This document shows positions 1 through 8,885 of a stretch of 64,000 nucleotides of DNA, one piece after another. Under the pieces are notes generated by a model. That model searched no databases. It was not told the DNA's origin and saw only the letters and a program-made list of their open reading frames with translations. Each line of letters starts with the position of its first letter. The stretch's first letter is position 1. Both the position numbers and the translations under genes were made by a program. Origin of the DNA: Streptomyces sp. NBC_01016 (lineage in GTDB: Bacteria; Actinomycetota; Actinomycetes; Streptomycetales; Streptomycetaceae); contig NZ_JAPEOQ010000001.1 of assembly GCF_026341035.1 (NCBI RefSeq), positions 682,001 through 746,000 of the forward strand. Reading direction: 5' to 3'.

Positions 1-227
1 CCATCCATACGGAGCGGTGCCGCCCCGTCCCTCCTGCCATAGTGAGTTTGATAAGGCTGTTTGGAGCTCTTGGTGCTGTTGTAGCTGTTTGAAGAACTGT
101 TCTTCGGACGGTACCCCAGCATTGTCACCCGAAGCCGCAGGGGACAACCGGGAATCTGCCCTTCGCATGCTCCAACGGCGGGAAACCCGCGAGGGTTCCC
201 GTCCCCGCGATCAGGGCTGACGATTCC
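1..227. other. Intergenic region downstream of hpt
   Basis: I see no supportable gene here. The stretch at 41-110 is richer in A/T than its surroundings and could hold a promoter. On the minus strand an ATG at 8-6 lies about 20 bases after an AGGAGGG stretch, so it may or may not be the start of the next gene. In streptomycetes ftsH usually follows hpt on the same strand, but too little of it is in the window to confirm. Confidence 0.35.
179..201 (-). terminator. Possible terminator after hpt
   Basis: The arms CGGGAAACCC (179-188) and GGGTTCCCG (193-201) pair with a single bulged A around a GCGA loop. The hairpin lies about 27 bases beyond the hpt stop. There is no U-tract, which is normal for Streptomyces terminators. 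Confidence 0.4.
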
Positions 228-788
228 TCAGCCGCCGTAGACGTGCGGCGCGAGGGTGCCGACGAACGGCAGGTTCCGGTACTTCTCCGCGTAGTCCAGG
301 CCGTAACCGACCACGAACTCGTTCGGGATGTCGAAGCCGACCCACTTCACGTCGATGTCGACCTTGGCCGCCTCCGGCTTGCGCAGCAGCGTGCACACCT
401 CGAGGGAGGCGGGCTCGCGCGAGCCGAGGTTGGTGAGCAGCCAGGACAGCGTCAGACCGGAGTCGATGATGTCCTCGACGATCAGGACGTGCTTGTCCTT
501 GATGTCGGTGTCGAGGTCCTTGAGGATCCGCACGACGCCGGAGGACTGGGTGCCCGAGCCGTACGAGGACACCGCCATCCAGTCCATGGTGAGCGGGGTG
601 GACAGGGCGCGAGCCAGGTCCGCCATGACCATCACGGCGCCCTTGAGCACCCCGACGATCAGCAGGTCCTTGCCCGCGTACTCCGCGTCGACCTTCGCGG
701 CCAGCTCGGCCAGCTTCGCGTCGATCTCTTCCTTGGTGATGAGCACCGACTGAAGGTCGGTGCCCATGTCTTTCGCGTCCACCCGCAT
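228..788 (-). CDS. hpt: Hypoxanthine phosphoribosyltransferase
   Basis: A purine-salvage enzyme that transfers phosphoribose from PRPP to hypoxanthine or guanine, giving IMP or GMP in the cytoplasm. The PRPP-binding signature [15 protein letters not shown] is intact, and so are [18 protein letters not shown] in the N-terminal half and the C-terminal [24 protein letters not shown] stretch (read in two pieces: [16 protein letters not shown] and DYAEKYRN). I chose the ATG at 788, giving MRVDAKDMG and 186 residues, because this is the usual family length; the reading frame is open upstream to 860 but that would overlap tilS. It lies 43 bases after tilS on the same strand, the common actinobacterial tilS-hpt arrangement, so the two are probably co-transcribed. 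Confidence 0.95.
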   Translation of the reverse strand: MRVDAKDMGTDLQSVLITKEEIDAKLAELAAKVDAEYAGKDLLIVGVLKGAVMVMADLARALSTPLTMDWMAVSSYGSGTQSSGVVRILKDLDTDIKDKHVLIVEDIIDSGLTLSWLLTNLGSREPASLEVCTLLRKPEAAKVDIDVKWVGFDIPNEFVVGYGLDYAEKYRNLPFVGTLAPHVYGG

Positions 789-831
789 CACTTTCGGTCG
801 TCCCACCGGCCGCCGCGACGTGACCGTCGAG

Positions 832-1830
832 TCAGCCTTGCCGGATGACCAGTCTGCCACCCTGCCGCTGAGCGAGAACTTTGCCCGGCAGATTGATCTC
901 TCCCTGGCCCCGCCACCCCGTGATCAGGCGGTCGACCTCCTCGATGTGCCGGGCGAACAGCGCACCGGCGGGGGCGCCCGCCTCGATGGCCGTCCTGCGC
1001 AGGATTCTGCGGCGCACGGCGGGCGGCAGAGCGTAGAGCTTGGCGCATTCGAGGAGTCCGGCCGCGTCCCGTACGGACTCGGCGGCGTCACGGGCCCAGG
1101 TGTCGAGCGCGTCGGCGTCGTCGCGCGACAGCTGGGCCGTACGGGCGAGAGCCTCGACGACGCCCTTGCCGAGCGCCTTCTCCAGGGCGGGCAGGCCCTC
1201 GTGCCGGAGCCTGGACCTGGTGTACGCCGGGTCGGTGTTGTGCGGGTCGTCCCAGACGGGCAGGTGCTGGACGAGGCAGGCCTTGCGGGCGGTCTGCCGG
1301 TCGAGCGTGAGGAAGGGGCGTCGGTAGCGGCCGCCGGTCCCCGACATGGCGGCCATCCCGGACAGGGAGCGGATGCCGGAGCCGCGGGCGAGACCGAGCA
1401 GGACCGTCTCGGCCTGGTCGTCGCGGGTGTGGCCGAGCAGGACGGCGGCGGCGCCGTGGGTCTCCGCGGCGGCGTCGAGGGCGGCGTAGCGGGCGTCGCG
1501 GGCGGCCGCTTCGGGGCCTCCGTCACGGCCCACGTCGACGGCGACGGACTCGACGGGCTTCAGGCCGAGGGCGGCCAGGCGCAGAACGACGTCCTCGGCG
1601 CGGGCGTCGGAGCCGGGCTGCAGGCCGTGGTCGACGGTGATGCCACCGGCGCGGATGCCGAGTTTGGGGGCCTCGAAGGCGAGGGCGGAGGCGAGGGCCA
1701 TGGAGTCGGCTCCGCCGGAGCAGGCGACGAGCACCACGGGCTCGGCATCCGGATGGGAGTCGTTGAGGATGTCGTGGAGGACGCGGCGGACCGCCAGGCG
1801 TATCGCCGCGACCGCAGGATGGGGACCCAT
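832..1830 (-). CDS. tilS: tRNA(Ile)-lysidine synthetase TilS
   Basis: This enzyme modifies C34 of the tRNA-Ile2 (CAU) anticodon to lysidine with ATP and lysine, so that it reads AUA and is charged with isoleucine. The N-terminal PP-loop motif is visible as [18 protein letters not shown] (SGGxDS). It is followed by [19 protein letters not shown] and the [19 protein letters not shown] segment typical of TilS. Length is 332 residues, normal for the short actinobacterial form with a reduced C-terminal region. Start ATG at 1830 ([16 protein letters not shown]). The gene is upstream of hpt on the same strand and likely shares its transcript. Confidence 0.93.
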   Translation of the reverse strand: MGPHPAVAAIRLAVRRVLHDILNDSHPDAEPVVLVACSGGADSMALASALAFEAPKLGIRAGGITVDHGLQPGSDARAEDVVLRLAALGLKPVESVAVDVGRDGGPEAAARDARYAALDAAAETHGAAAVLLGHTRDDQAETVLLGLARGSGIRSLSGMAAMSGTGGRYRRPFLTLDRQTARKACLVQHLPVWDDPHNTDPAYTRSRLRHEGLPALEKALGKGVVEALARTAQLSRDDADALDTWARDAAESVRDAAGLLECAKLYALPPAVRRRILRRTAIEAGAPAGALFARHIEEVDRLITGWRGQGEINLPGKVLAQRQGGRLVIRQG

Positions 1831-2054
1831 GTCCGGTTCCCTTCATTCCGTTGTCTGGGGGGTGGGCGCTGCTGGGAAACTCGAACCGGACCAGCGCCGG
1901 CTGACCCGGCTCATTCGCTCAACGGTGACCGGGTGAGATCGGTCACGCAGAGTGTGTCGATGGTGACAGAGCCGAGCGGTTCCCCGAGCATTGCACGCCA
2001 GCCCACGGCCTACGGTCCCTCGGATGGGTGATCCTGAGCAATTATGGGCGTGCC

Positions 2055-3203
2055 CTACGGGGCTTCGTGAGCGCCGTCCGACTTGTTGTGCACCCGCGCG
2101 ACCCAGTCCGCCGGTTTGGCGATCTCCGCCTTCGTCGGAAGCGTGTTGGGAGACGTCCACACGCGGTTGAAGCCGTCCATGCCGACCTCGTCGACGACGG
2201 CCCGTACGAACTTCTCGCCGTCGCGGTACTGGCGCAGCTTGGCGTCGAGGCCGAGCAGCTTGCGCAGGGCCAGGTCGAGCCGCGAAGCGCCCTTCTGCCT
2301 GCGCTGTTGGAACTTCTCGCGGATCTCCTCGACGGACGGCACGACGGCCGGTCCGACGCCGTCCATCACGTAGTCCGCGTGCCCTTCGAGCAGCGACATG
2401 ACGGCGGTGAGGCGGGCGAGGATCTCGCGCTGCGCCGGGGTCTGCACCAGCTCGACGAGCGAGCGGCCGCCGTCGTCCTCCTCGCCCTCGGGGCGCCCGC
2501 CTGCGAGCGACTGGGCGGCCTCCCGTACACGCTCGAGGAACGTCGTCGGGTCGACCTCGGTCTCCTCGAGGAATGACTGGATCTCGCCCTCGAGGTGGTC
2601 GCGCAGCCAGGGCACGGCCGTGAACTGGGTGCGGTGCGTCTCCTCGTGGAGGCAGACCCAGAGCCTGAAGTCGTGTGGTTCCACGTCGAGTTCGCGCTCC
2701 ACGTGCACGATGTTCGGCGCGACGAGCAGGAGCCTGCCGCCGCCGTTCGGCGCGGCGGGCAGGTCACGGGTGGCGGGGGCGAAGGTCTCGTACTGGCCGA
2801 GGACGCGGGAGGACAGGAACGAGAGCAGCATGCCGAGTTCGACACCCGTGACCTTGCCGCCGACCGCGCCCAGCATCGCGGGGCCGGGGCCCGAACCGCG
2901 CCGCTCGTTCATCTTGTCGAGCAGGGGCCGCAGCACCTCGCGGAAGCCCGCGACGTTGGCCTTCACCCAGCCGGGCCTGTCGACCACGAGCACCGGGGTG
3001 TCGTGGTCGGAGTCGGTGGCCATGCGCGTGTACGCGCGTACGTGCTCCTCGGAGGCCTTGGCGTGCCGGCGCAGCTCGGCCACGACGGCCCGCGCCTCGT
3101 CACGACTGATCTCCGGTCCTGGTCGTACAAGTCGGGTCGCGGTCGCCACCGCGAGGTTCCAGTCGACCATTCCCGAAGATGCCGCACCGCCGAGGCTCGT
3201 CAT
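2055..3203 (-). CDS. Zinc-dependent metalloprotease-like protein (DUF2342 family)
   Basis: A 382-residue protein with a canonical HEXXH zinc site, HEETH, at residues 186-190 within WVCLHEETHRTQFTAVPWL. I recognise the actinobacterial zincin-like DUF2342 family, whose members have been called F420-biosynthesis-associated or putative hydrolases; the substrate is unknown. No signal peptide or membrane segment is visible, so it is probably cytoplasmic. The middle part (residues 70-175) carries the family-like VLVVDRPGWVKANVAGFREVL stretch (residues 71-90, plus L91). It lies 224 bases upstream of tilS on the same strand and downstream of the carboxypeptidase gene. The fold is well supported; whether it is an active protease is not known. 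Confidence 0.82.
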   Translation of the reverse strand: MTSLGGAASSGMVDWNLAVATATRLVRPGPEISRDEARAVVAELRRHAKASEEHVRAYTRMATDSDHDTPVLVVDRPGWVKANVAGFREVLRPLLDKMNERRGSGPGPAMLGAVGGKVTGVELGMLLSFLSSRVLGQYETFAPATRDLPAAPNGGGRLLLVAPNIVHVERELDVEPHDFRLWVCLHEETHRTQFTAVPWLRDHLEGEIQSFLEETEVDPTTFLERVREAAQSLAGGRPEGEEDDGGRSLVELVQTPAQREILARLTAVMSLLEGHADYVMDGVGPAVVPSVEEIREKFQQRRQKGASRLDLALRKLLGLDAKLRQYRDGEKFVRAVVDEVGMDGFNRVWTSPNTLPTKAEIAKPADWVARVHNKSDGAHEAP

Positions 3204-3292
3204 GCGTCAACGGTACGTGACCCCCCGCGTACCGGAAGGGGGGTCGGCCCCGGAGTGCCGCCCCACTTCGGCCACTGGAAACCCTTAAGGGT

Positions 3293-4759
3293 TCACCTGC
3301 AGCCGCAGTTGGCGACCGAGGAGGCGAGGCGGTCGAGGCCCGACTGGGCGGCCTTGGGGTCCGTGGCGCCCTCCGTCATGAAGGCGAAGACGAGGAGGCG
3401 TCCGTCGGCGTCGACGACCGTCCCCGCGAGCGTGTTGACGCCGGTGAGGGTGCCGGTCTTGGCGCGGACCAGGCCGGTTCCCGAGGCGTCGGCGGCGTCC
3501 TCGTAGCGGCTCGCGAGGGTTCCCGTGAAGCCGGCGACCGGCAGGCCCGTGAGGACGGAGCGCAGCTCGGGGCGGGACGGGTCGGCGGCCTTGGCGAGCA
3601 GGCCGGTCAGCAGGTCGGCGGAGACCTTGTCGGCGCGGTCGAGTCCGCTGCCGTCGGCGAAATGGGTGTCCTTGAGCGGCAGCCGGAGCTTTCCGAGCTG
3701 CTTCTCGACGGCCTTGCCCGCGCCGTCGAAGTCGTGGCTCGTGCCCGCGGCGATCGCGGCCTGCCGGGCGAGCGCCTCGGCGATGTCGTTGTCGCTGTGC
3801 GTCAGCATCCGCTCGACGAGCGCGGAGAGCGGCGGCGAGGACACCTTCGCGAGCTTCTCCGCCTTGGCGGACGCCTTGCCGGAGGCCGGGTCACCCTTGG
3901 TCTTGATGCCGCGGTCGCCGAGCAGGTCCGCGAACTTCTTCGCCGCGGCCGCCGCCGGGTCGGCCTCGCGCGTGGCCGGTCCGCTGTCGGAGTCGTCGGT
4001 GCGGGCCTCGTCGGCCATCAGGGGCGTGACCCGGGCGAGGTTCTCGTTCGGACCGATGGGGTGGATGTCGGGACCGGAGTACAGCGAGGTGTCGTACGTG
4101 AGGGTCACCTCGGTGGTGTCCCGCTTCTTCAACGACTTGGCGGTCTCGTCGGCGAGAGTGCCCAGGTCGGCGGCACCGTAAGGATTCTTCTCGCGGGCGG
4201 TCAGGGTCGGATCGCCGCCGCCCACAAGAATCAGCTTCTTGGAGTCTTTCTCCAGGGCCGTACGGGTGGCGATGCGGTGGTCGGGGCCCGCGGCCGAGAG
4301 GGCCGCCACCGCCGTCGCCAGCTTCGTCGTGGACGCCGGGGTGAGGGTGTCGCCCGGTGACCTTCCGTAGAGCCTCTTTCCGGTGACGGCGTCGACGACC
4401 GCGGCCGTGCGGTGGCCACCGAGGGCGGAGCCCTTCAGGAGCGGGTCGAGGACGTCGGCCAGGGCGCTCTTCGTGGGGCCCGGCACGGCCGCGCCGGGGG
4501 CCGCCAGCACCACGGGAGCGCGCGGCGCCGCCTCGGCCGCACCGCCGTGATCTGCGCCACCTCCGGCCTCCGAGGAGGCGGCCCGGTCGGCCTCGGCCTT
4601 ACGCTGACCCGAAGCGTCCCAGGGACCGGCCGCGACCGCCACGACGGCCGCGAGGGCGAGACCCACCGCCGTCGCGCCCACCGTGACGTGCTTGGTCTTG
4701 GATCCGGCAACAGTCTTCGCCGCACTCTTCACGAGCTGCGAAGCCTTCGGCTCCGGCAC
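3293..4759 (-). CDS. D-alanyl-D-alanine carboxypeptidase/endopeptidase (PBP4, peptidase S13)
   Basis: A penicillin-binding protein of the S13 (DacB/PBP4) class that trims or cleaves peptidoglycan stem peptides outside the membrane. All three penicillin-binding motifs are present: SxxK in TPASTTKLATA, SxN in THSDNDIAEAL, and KTG in VRAKTGTLTGVNTL. A hydrophobic anchor (TVGATAVGLALAAVVAVAAG) follows a Lys-rich N-terminus, with an Ala/Gly-rich linker before the catalytic part. I prefer the GTG at 4759 (488 residues) because GAAAGGGG stands about ten bases upstream, although the frame is open from an ATG at 4804. The C-terminus ends in a short Cys-containing tail (NCGCR). It is divergent from ppa. 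Confidence 0.9.
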   Translation of the reverse strand: MPEPKASQLVKSAAKTVAGSKTKHVTVGATAVGLALAAVVAVAAGPWDASGQRKAEADRAASSEAGGGADHGGAAEAAPRAPVVLAAPGAAVPGPTKSALADVLDPLLKGSALGGHRTAAVVDAVTGKRLYGRSPGDTLTPASTTKLATAVAALSAAGPDHRIATRTALEKDSKKLILVGGGDPTLTAREKNPYGAADLGTLADETAKSLKKRDTTEVTLTYDTSLYSGPDIHPIGPNENLARVTPLMADEARTDDSDSGPATREADPAAAAAKKFADLLGDRGIKTKGDPASGKASAKAEKLAKVSSPPLSALVERMLTHSDNDIAEALARQAAIAAGTSHDFDGAGKAVEKQLGKLRLPLKDTHFADGSGLDRADKVSADLLTGLLAKAADPSRPELRSVLTGLPVAGFTGTLASRYEDAADASGTGLVRAKTGTLTGVNTLAGTVVDADGRLLVFAFMTEGATDPKAAQSGLDRLASSVANCGCR

Positions 4760-4845
4760 CGCGGACCAGCCCCTTTCGCGATCACACATCTGCGTAGGGG
4801 ACACTTAACCACCAGACGTTTGTGTTGATCATTGAGGAGCCACCG

Positions 4846-5337
4846 GTGGAGTTCGACGTCCTGATCGAGATCCCGAAGGGATCGCGGAACAAGTACGAGG
4901 TCGACCACGAGTCCGGTCGTATCCGCCTCGACCGTCGTCTGTTCACGTCGACCGCCTACCCGACGGACTACGGCTACGTCGAGGACACCCTCGGCGAGGA
5001 CGGCGACCCGCTGGACGCCCTGGTCATCCTGGACGAGCCGACGTTCCCGGGCTGCCTCATCAAGTGCCGCGCGATCGGCATGTTCCGGATGACGGACGAG
5101 GCCGGCGGCGACGACAAGCTGCTGTGCGTCCCGGCGACGGACCCGCGGATGGAGCACCTGCGCGACATCCAGCACGTCTCGGAGTTCGACCGCCTGGAGA
5201 TCCAGCACTTCTTCGAGGTCTACAAGGACCTGGAGCCCGGCAAGTCCGTCGAGGGCGCCGACTGGGTCGGCCGTACCGAGGCCGAGGCCGAGATCGAGCG
5301 TTCCTACAAGCGTGCGCAGGACAACGGCGGCCACTGA
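4846..5337 (+). CDS. ppa: Inorganic pyrophosphatase
   Basis: A soluble family I pyrophosphatase that hydrolyses PPi to phosphate and so pulls biosynthetic reactions forward. The N-terminus [19 protein letters not shown] and the signature [18 protein letters not shown], with its Asp cluster for metal binding, are intact. The GTG at 4846 ([10 protein letters not shown]) is the better start: GAGGAG is at 4834-4839 and it gives the standard 163-residue protein. An in-frame ATG at 4822 would add eight atypical residues. The gene is followed by a strong terminator and is divergent from the carboxypeptidase gene. Confidence 0.96.
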   Translation: MEFDVLIEIPKGSRNKYEVDHESGRIRLDRRLFTSTAYPTDYGYVEDTLGEDGDPLDALVILDEPTFPGCLIKCRAIGMFRMTDEAGGDDKLLCVPATDPRMEHLRDIQHVSEFDRLEIQHFFEVYKDLEPGKSVEGADWVGRTEAEAEIERSYKRAQDNGGH

Positions 5338-5355
5338 GCCCCCAGCGTTCACATC

Positions 5356-5380
5356 CGGGCCGCCCCCCTGGGGCGGCCCG
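5356..5380 (+). terminator. Terminator of ppa
   Basis: An 11-bp perfect GC stem (CGGGCCGCCCC / GGGGCGGCCCG) with a three-base loop, 18 bases after the ppa stop. It separates ppa from the following exporter gene on the same strand. Confidence 0.85.
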
Positions 5381-5459
5381 TTCGCGTGTCTGTGCGCATA
5401 CTGAGGCTTAGGTGCAGTACAGCGATACGCAGCGATGTGAAGGGCGAGGAACGACAGAG

Positions 5460-7127
5460 GTGACGGAGCGGGAGTCCGAGGCCCCCGAGGACCGCAAGCC
5501 GCAGTCCGACGAGGCACGCAGCGCGTTCACGCAGCCGATCGGGATCATCACGCCGCCCCCGGTGGTCGAAGAGGAGTCTTCGACCACTTCGGAGTTCGCG
5601 GTGCCCAATGGGCTGAACGTGCAGGCGCCGGAGCCGGTGGACACGGAGGGATCGGCGTTCACGCCGCCGCGGACGTACAGCGCCCGCGAAGCGCCGCCCG
5701 CGTTCACTCCGCCGCACGGCATTCCCATGGTCAGGCTGACCAAGGAGGCGCCCTGGCAGGACCGGATGCGCACCATGCTGCGGATGCCGGTCGCCGAGCG
5801 GCCCGCCCCCGAGCTGGTGCAGAAGCACGACGAGGACTCCGGACCCGCCGTGCCGCGCGTGCTCGACCTGACGCTGCGTATCGGGGAGCTGCTGCTCGCC
5901 GGTGGTGAGGGCGCCGAGGACGTGGAGGCGGCGATGTTCGCCGTGTGCCGGTCCTACGGGCTCGACCGCTGCGAGCCGACAGTAACGTTCACTCTCCTCT
6001 CGATCAGCTTCCAGCCGTCCCTGGTGGACGACCCCGTGACGGCCTCGCGCACCGTGCGCCGGCGCGGCACCGACTACACGCGCCTCGCGGCCGTGTACCG
6101 GCTCGTCGACGACATCAGCGACGAGGAGACCGAGGTCTCCCTGGAGGAGGCCTACCGGCGCCTGGCCGAGATCCGCCGTAACCGGCACCCCTACCCGGGC
6201 TGGGCGCTGACCGGGGCGAGCGGGCTGCTTGCCGGGTCCGCCTCGATCCTGGTCGGCGGTGACCTGCTGGTGTTCATCGCCGCCGCGATCGGCGCGATGC
6301 TCGGCGACCGGCTCGCGTGGCTCTGCGCGGGGCGCGGGTTCCCGGAGTTCTACCAGTTCACGGTGGCCGCGATGCCGCCCGCCGCGATCGGCATCCTGCT
6401 GACCCTGGCGCACGGCTACGTGGACGTGCAGTCGTCCGCGGTGATCACCGGTGGACTGTTCGCACTGCTGCCCGGGCGTGCGCTCGTGGCCGGTGTGCAG
6501 GACGGTCTGACCGGCTTCTACATCACGGCGGCCGCCCGCCTCCTGGAAGTCATGTACTTCTTCGTGGGCATCGTCATCGGTGTCCTGTTGATGCTCTACG
6601 TAGGCGTGCAGCTGGACGCCTCGCTCAACCCGGAGGCGGCGTTGCAGGCCGGCGACCGGCCCGTCTGGCAGATCGTCGCCTCGATGTCGCTGTCGCTGGC
6701 GTTCGCCGTCCTGTTGCAGCAGGAGCGGGCGACCGTGATCGCCGTGACGCTCAACGGCGGGGTCGCGGGCGCGATCTTCGGGGCGCTGCACTACCAGGGC
6801 GGGATCTCGCCGGTGGCCGCGACGGCCGCGGCGGCGGGGCTCGTGGGCCTGTTCGGGCAGCTCTTCTCGCGGTACCAGTTCGCGTCGGCGCTGCCGTACG
6901 TCACGGCCGCGATCGGCCCGTTGCTGCCCGGTTCGGCGACGTACTTCGGTCTGCTGGCGATCGCGCACAGCGATGTGAACAACGGTCTGCTGTCGCTGTC
7001 CAAGGCGGCGGCGCTCGCCCTCGCCATCGCCATCGGCGTGAACCTCGGTGGCGAGATCTCCCGCCTGTTCCTGCAGGGGCCGGGCGCCGCGGGACGGCGC
7101 GCGGCCAAGCGCACGAGGGGCTTCTAG
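5460..7127 (+). CDS. ThrE-family threonine/serine exporter-like membrane protein
   Basis: An integral membrane protein of the ThrE/DUF1212 family, which in corynebacteria exports threonine and serine. The first roughly 130 residues are polar and Pro/Glu-rich. The soluble family module follows (RIGELLLAGGEGAEDVEAAM, then CEPTVTFTLLSISF), and then about ten hydrophobic helices such as SILVGGDLLVFIAAAIGAML and LLEVMYFFVGIVIGVLLML. I chose GTG at 5460 because GCGAGGA precedes it by nine bases; the frame is open from 5412. At 555 residues it is of normal length for a fused ThrE plus ThrE_2 protein. The amino-acid substrate is inferred from the family only. Confidence 0.85.
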   Translation: MTERESEAPEDRKPQSDEARSAFTQPIGIITPPPVVEEESSTTSEFAVPNGLNVQAPEPVDTEGSAFTPPRTYSAREAPPAFTPPHGIPMVRLTKEAPWQDRMRTMLRMPVAERPAPELVQKHDEDSGPAVPRVLDLTLRIGELLLAGGEGAEDVEAAMFAVCRSYGLDRCEPTVTFTLLSISFQPSLVDDPVTASRTVRRRGTDYTRLAAVYRLVDDISDEETEVSLEEAYRRLAEIRRNRHPYPGWALTGASGLLAGSASILVGGDLLVFIAAAIGAMLGDRLAWLCAGRGFPEFYQFTVAAMPPAAIGILLTLAHGYVDVQSSAVITGGLFALLPGRALVAGVQDGLTGFYITAAARLLEVMYFFVGIVIGVLLMLYVGVQLDASLNPEAALQAGDRPVWQIVASMSLSLAFAVLLQQERATVIAVTLNGGVAGAIFGALHYQGGISPVAATAAAAGLVGLFGQLFSRYQFASALPYVTAAIGPLLPGSATYFGLLAIAHSDVNNGLLSLSKAAALALAIAIGVNLGGEISRLFLQGPGAAGRRAAKRTRGF

Positions 7128-7149
7128 GGCCTGTGCCCTGTCTGTGGGT

Positions 7150-7860
7150 CTAGCGCTTCGCGTGCCGGCGGCGCGGCGGCGTGGGCGGGGCCTCTCCGGC
7201 GGGTCCGGCCTCCCCGGCCTGCGCCGACCGGGCGGCCTCCTTCTTCGACTTGCCGCGGGCCCGCAGGAACTCGATCGCGATCGGCACCACCGAGACCAGG
7301 ACGATCAGGATCAGGATCGCCTCGATGTTCTTGTGCACGAACTCGATGTTGCCGAGCCAGGAGCCGAGCAGCGTCACGCCCGCGCCCCACAGCACGCCGC
7401 CGATCACGTTGAACGTGAGGAACGAGCGGTACTTCATGCCCGAGACGCCCGCGATGATCGGCGTGAACGTACGGACGATGGGCACGAAGCGGGCCAGGAC
7501 CAGGGACTTCGGCCCGTGCTTCTCGAAGAACTCGTGCGCCTTGGTGACGTTCTCCTGCTTGAAGAGCCGGGAGTCCTCGCGCTTGAAGAGGGACGGGCCG
7601 ACCTTCTTGCCGAACATGTAGCCCGCCTGGTCGCCCAGGATCGCGGCGAGGCAGATCAGCCCGATCGCCCCCCACAGCGGGAAGTCCAGCTGCTTCGAGG
7701 TGATCAGCAGACCCGTGGTGAACAGCAGCGAGTCGCCCGGCAGGAAGAAGCCGATCAGCAGACCCGACTCGGCGAACACGATGAGCAGCAGGCCCCAGAT
7801 GCCGAACGTGTTCAGCAGATAGTCCGGGTCCAGCCAGCTTGGTCCTAGAGCAAGCGTCAT
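7150..7860 (-). CDS. DedA-family membrane protein
   Basis: A member of the DedA/VTT superfamily, polytopic inner-membrane proteins linked to membrane homeostasis, proton-motive-force tolerance and polyprenyl-phosphate or lipid flipping. The family motifs are clear: ESGLLIGFFLPGDSLLF near the N-terminus, GDQAGYMFGKKVG in the middle, then RFVPIVRTFTPIIAGVSGM and the Gly-rich FNVIGGVLWGAGVTLLG. The C-terminus is a Lys/Arg/Pro-rich tail. ATG at 7860 (MTLALGPSWLDPDYLL) has an upstream GGAG and gives 236 residues; the frame is open to 7911 without a better start. Confidence 0.9.
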   Translation of the reverse strand: MTLALGPSWLDPDYLLNTFGIWGLLLIVFAESGLLIGFFLPGDSLLFTTGLLITSKQLDFPLWGAIGLICLAAILGDQAGYMFGKKVGPSLFKREDSRLFKQENVTKAHEFFEKHGPKSLVLARFVPIVRTFTPIIAGVSGMKYRSFLTFNVIGGVLWGAGVTLLGSWLGNIEFVHKNIEAILILIVLVSVVPIAIEFLRARGKSKKEAARSAQAGEAGPAGEAPPTPPRRRHAKR

Positions 7861-8004
7861 CACGGGTCCGGACTCCTGAGGGGCTTCGGTGGCAAAGGCA
7901 GGGCAAGGCAATGGCGATGCAAAGTTATCAACGCCGATTGTCCCTGCCAGGTTCCAGTGGCCCCCTCAGGATGCACTGTGCGGAAACTGTGGCATACCTG
8001 TGGT

Positions 8005-8763
8005 TCAGCCGTTCCGTAGCGAGTTCGCGTGGATCGCGACGCTCAGGTGGTCGGCGACGCCCTCACCGACGGCGTCGTAGTACGCCTTGAAGCGCTCGTC
8101 GGCCACGTACATGGCGCCGAGACAGGCGTGCATCTCGTGCGGGCAGTCGTAGAACCAGCGCGAGATCTGGTCGCGGTGCTCCTCGGCCAGATCCATGGCG
8201 CGCTCGCCGTCCGCCGGTTCGCCGGCCGCGACGAGGGCCGCGTAGCGCGCGAGCCAGTCGTCGTTCTCGGCCTTCATGCGCAGCCAGTCCTCCTTGGAGT
8301 ACGTCGCGGCCCGCCGCTGCGACTCGGCGTACGCCGCCGTGCCGCCCCAGCGCTGCTCGGTCTCCTCGGAGTACTCCTCGGGGTCCTTGTCCCCGAAGAC
8401 CTCGAAGCGCTCTTCGGGTGTGAGCTGGATGCCCATCTTCTGTGCCTCCATGGCATGTTCGACGGCCTCTGCCATCTTCTGGAGCTTCTCGATGCGGGCG
8501 GTCAGCAGGTCGTGCTGGCGCCGCAGGTGTGCGCGCGGGTCGGATTCCGGGTCGTCCAGCAGGGCCTGGATCTCGTCGAGCGGGAAGCCGAGCTCCCGGT
8601 AGAAGAGGATCTGCTGGAGCCGGTCGAGGTCGGCATCGCCGTACCGGCGGTGTCCCGCCGCGCTGCGCTCGCTCGGGGCGAGCAGGCCGATCTCGTCGTA
8701 GTGGTGCAGGGTGCGCACCGTGATTCCGGCGAAGCGGGCGACCTGACCCACGGAGTGGCTCAT
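8005..8763 (-). CDS. tipA: MerR-family thiopeptide-responsive activator TipA
   Basis: A two-domain regulator: an N-terminal MerR winged helix (MSHSVGQVARFAGITVRTLH) and dimerisation helix, then a C-terminal TipAS ligand domain. In S. lividans TipAL is activated by covalent capture of thiopeptides such as thiostrepton and promotes its own transcription. The capture region is conserved here: cysteines fall at positions 207 and 214 in DCPHEMHACLGAMYV. The internal Met before GIQLTPEERFEVFGD is kept, so the short TipAS form could also be made. ATG at 8763 gives 252 residues, the same size class as TipAL, and has a strong GAAAGGAGGT site. Upstream lies a ptipA-type promoter, so it is probably autoregulated. 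Confidence 0.95.
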   Translation of the reverse strand: MSHSVGQVARFAGITVRTLHHYDEIGLLAPSERSAAGHRRYGDADLDRLQQILFYRELGFPLDEIQALLDDPESDPRAHLRRQHDLLTARIEKLQKMAEAVEHAMEAQKMGIQLTPEERFEVFGDKDPEEYSEETEQRWGGTAAYAESQRRAATYSKEDWLRMKAENDDWLARYAALVAAGEPADGERAMDLAEEHRDQISRWFYDCPHEMHACLGAMYVADERFKAYYDAVGEGVADHLSVAIHANSLRNG

Positions 8764-8793
8764 CCGCCGTACCTCCTTTCTCGTACGTGATTC

Positions 8794-8824
8794 AGCTTGG
8801 GGCCTCACGTGACGTGAGGTGCAA
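8794..8824 (-). promoter_or_regulatory. ptipA-type promoter with MerR operator
   Basis: On the minus strand a -35 TTGCAC (8824-8819) and a -10 CAAGCT (8799-8794) are separated by 19 bases, the overlong spacer typical of MerR-activated promoters. The spacer holds the perfect palindrome CCTCACGTGACGTGAGG (8803-8819). From memory, the classical ptipA promoter has the same -35 and the same palindrome. Confidence 0.92.
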
Positions 8825-8885
8825 GTCCATTGCTTCGGCGAGCTTTCGGGGTGTTATGCCGTTTATGTCCGCCTAAGGTGGCGCC

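Noticed and set aside
760..2031. Plus-strand open frame opposite tilS
   Set aside because: Antisense of tilS, Gly/Val-rich with no domain.
5349..6968. Long minus-strand open frame opposite the ThrE-like gene
   Set aside because: Composition is that of an antisense frame (Arg/Gln/His/Gly-rich), while the plus-strand protein has clear family motifs and membrane helices.
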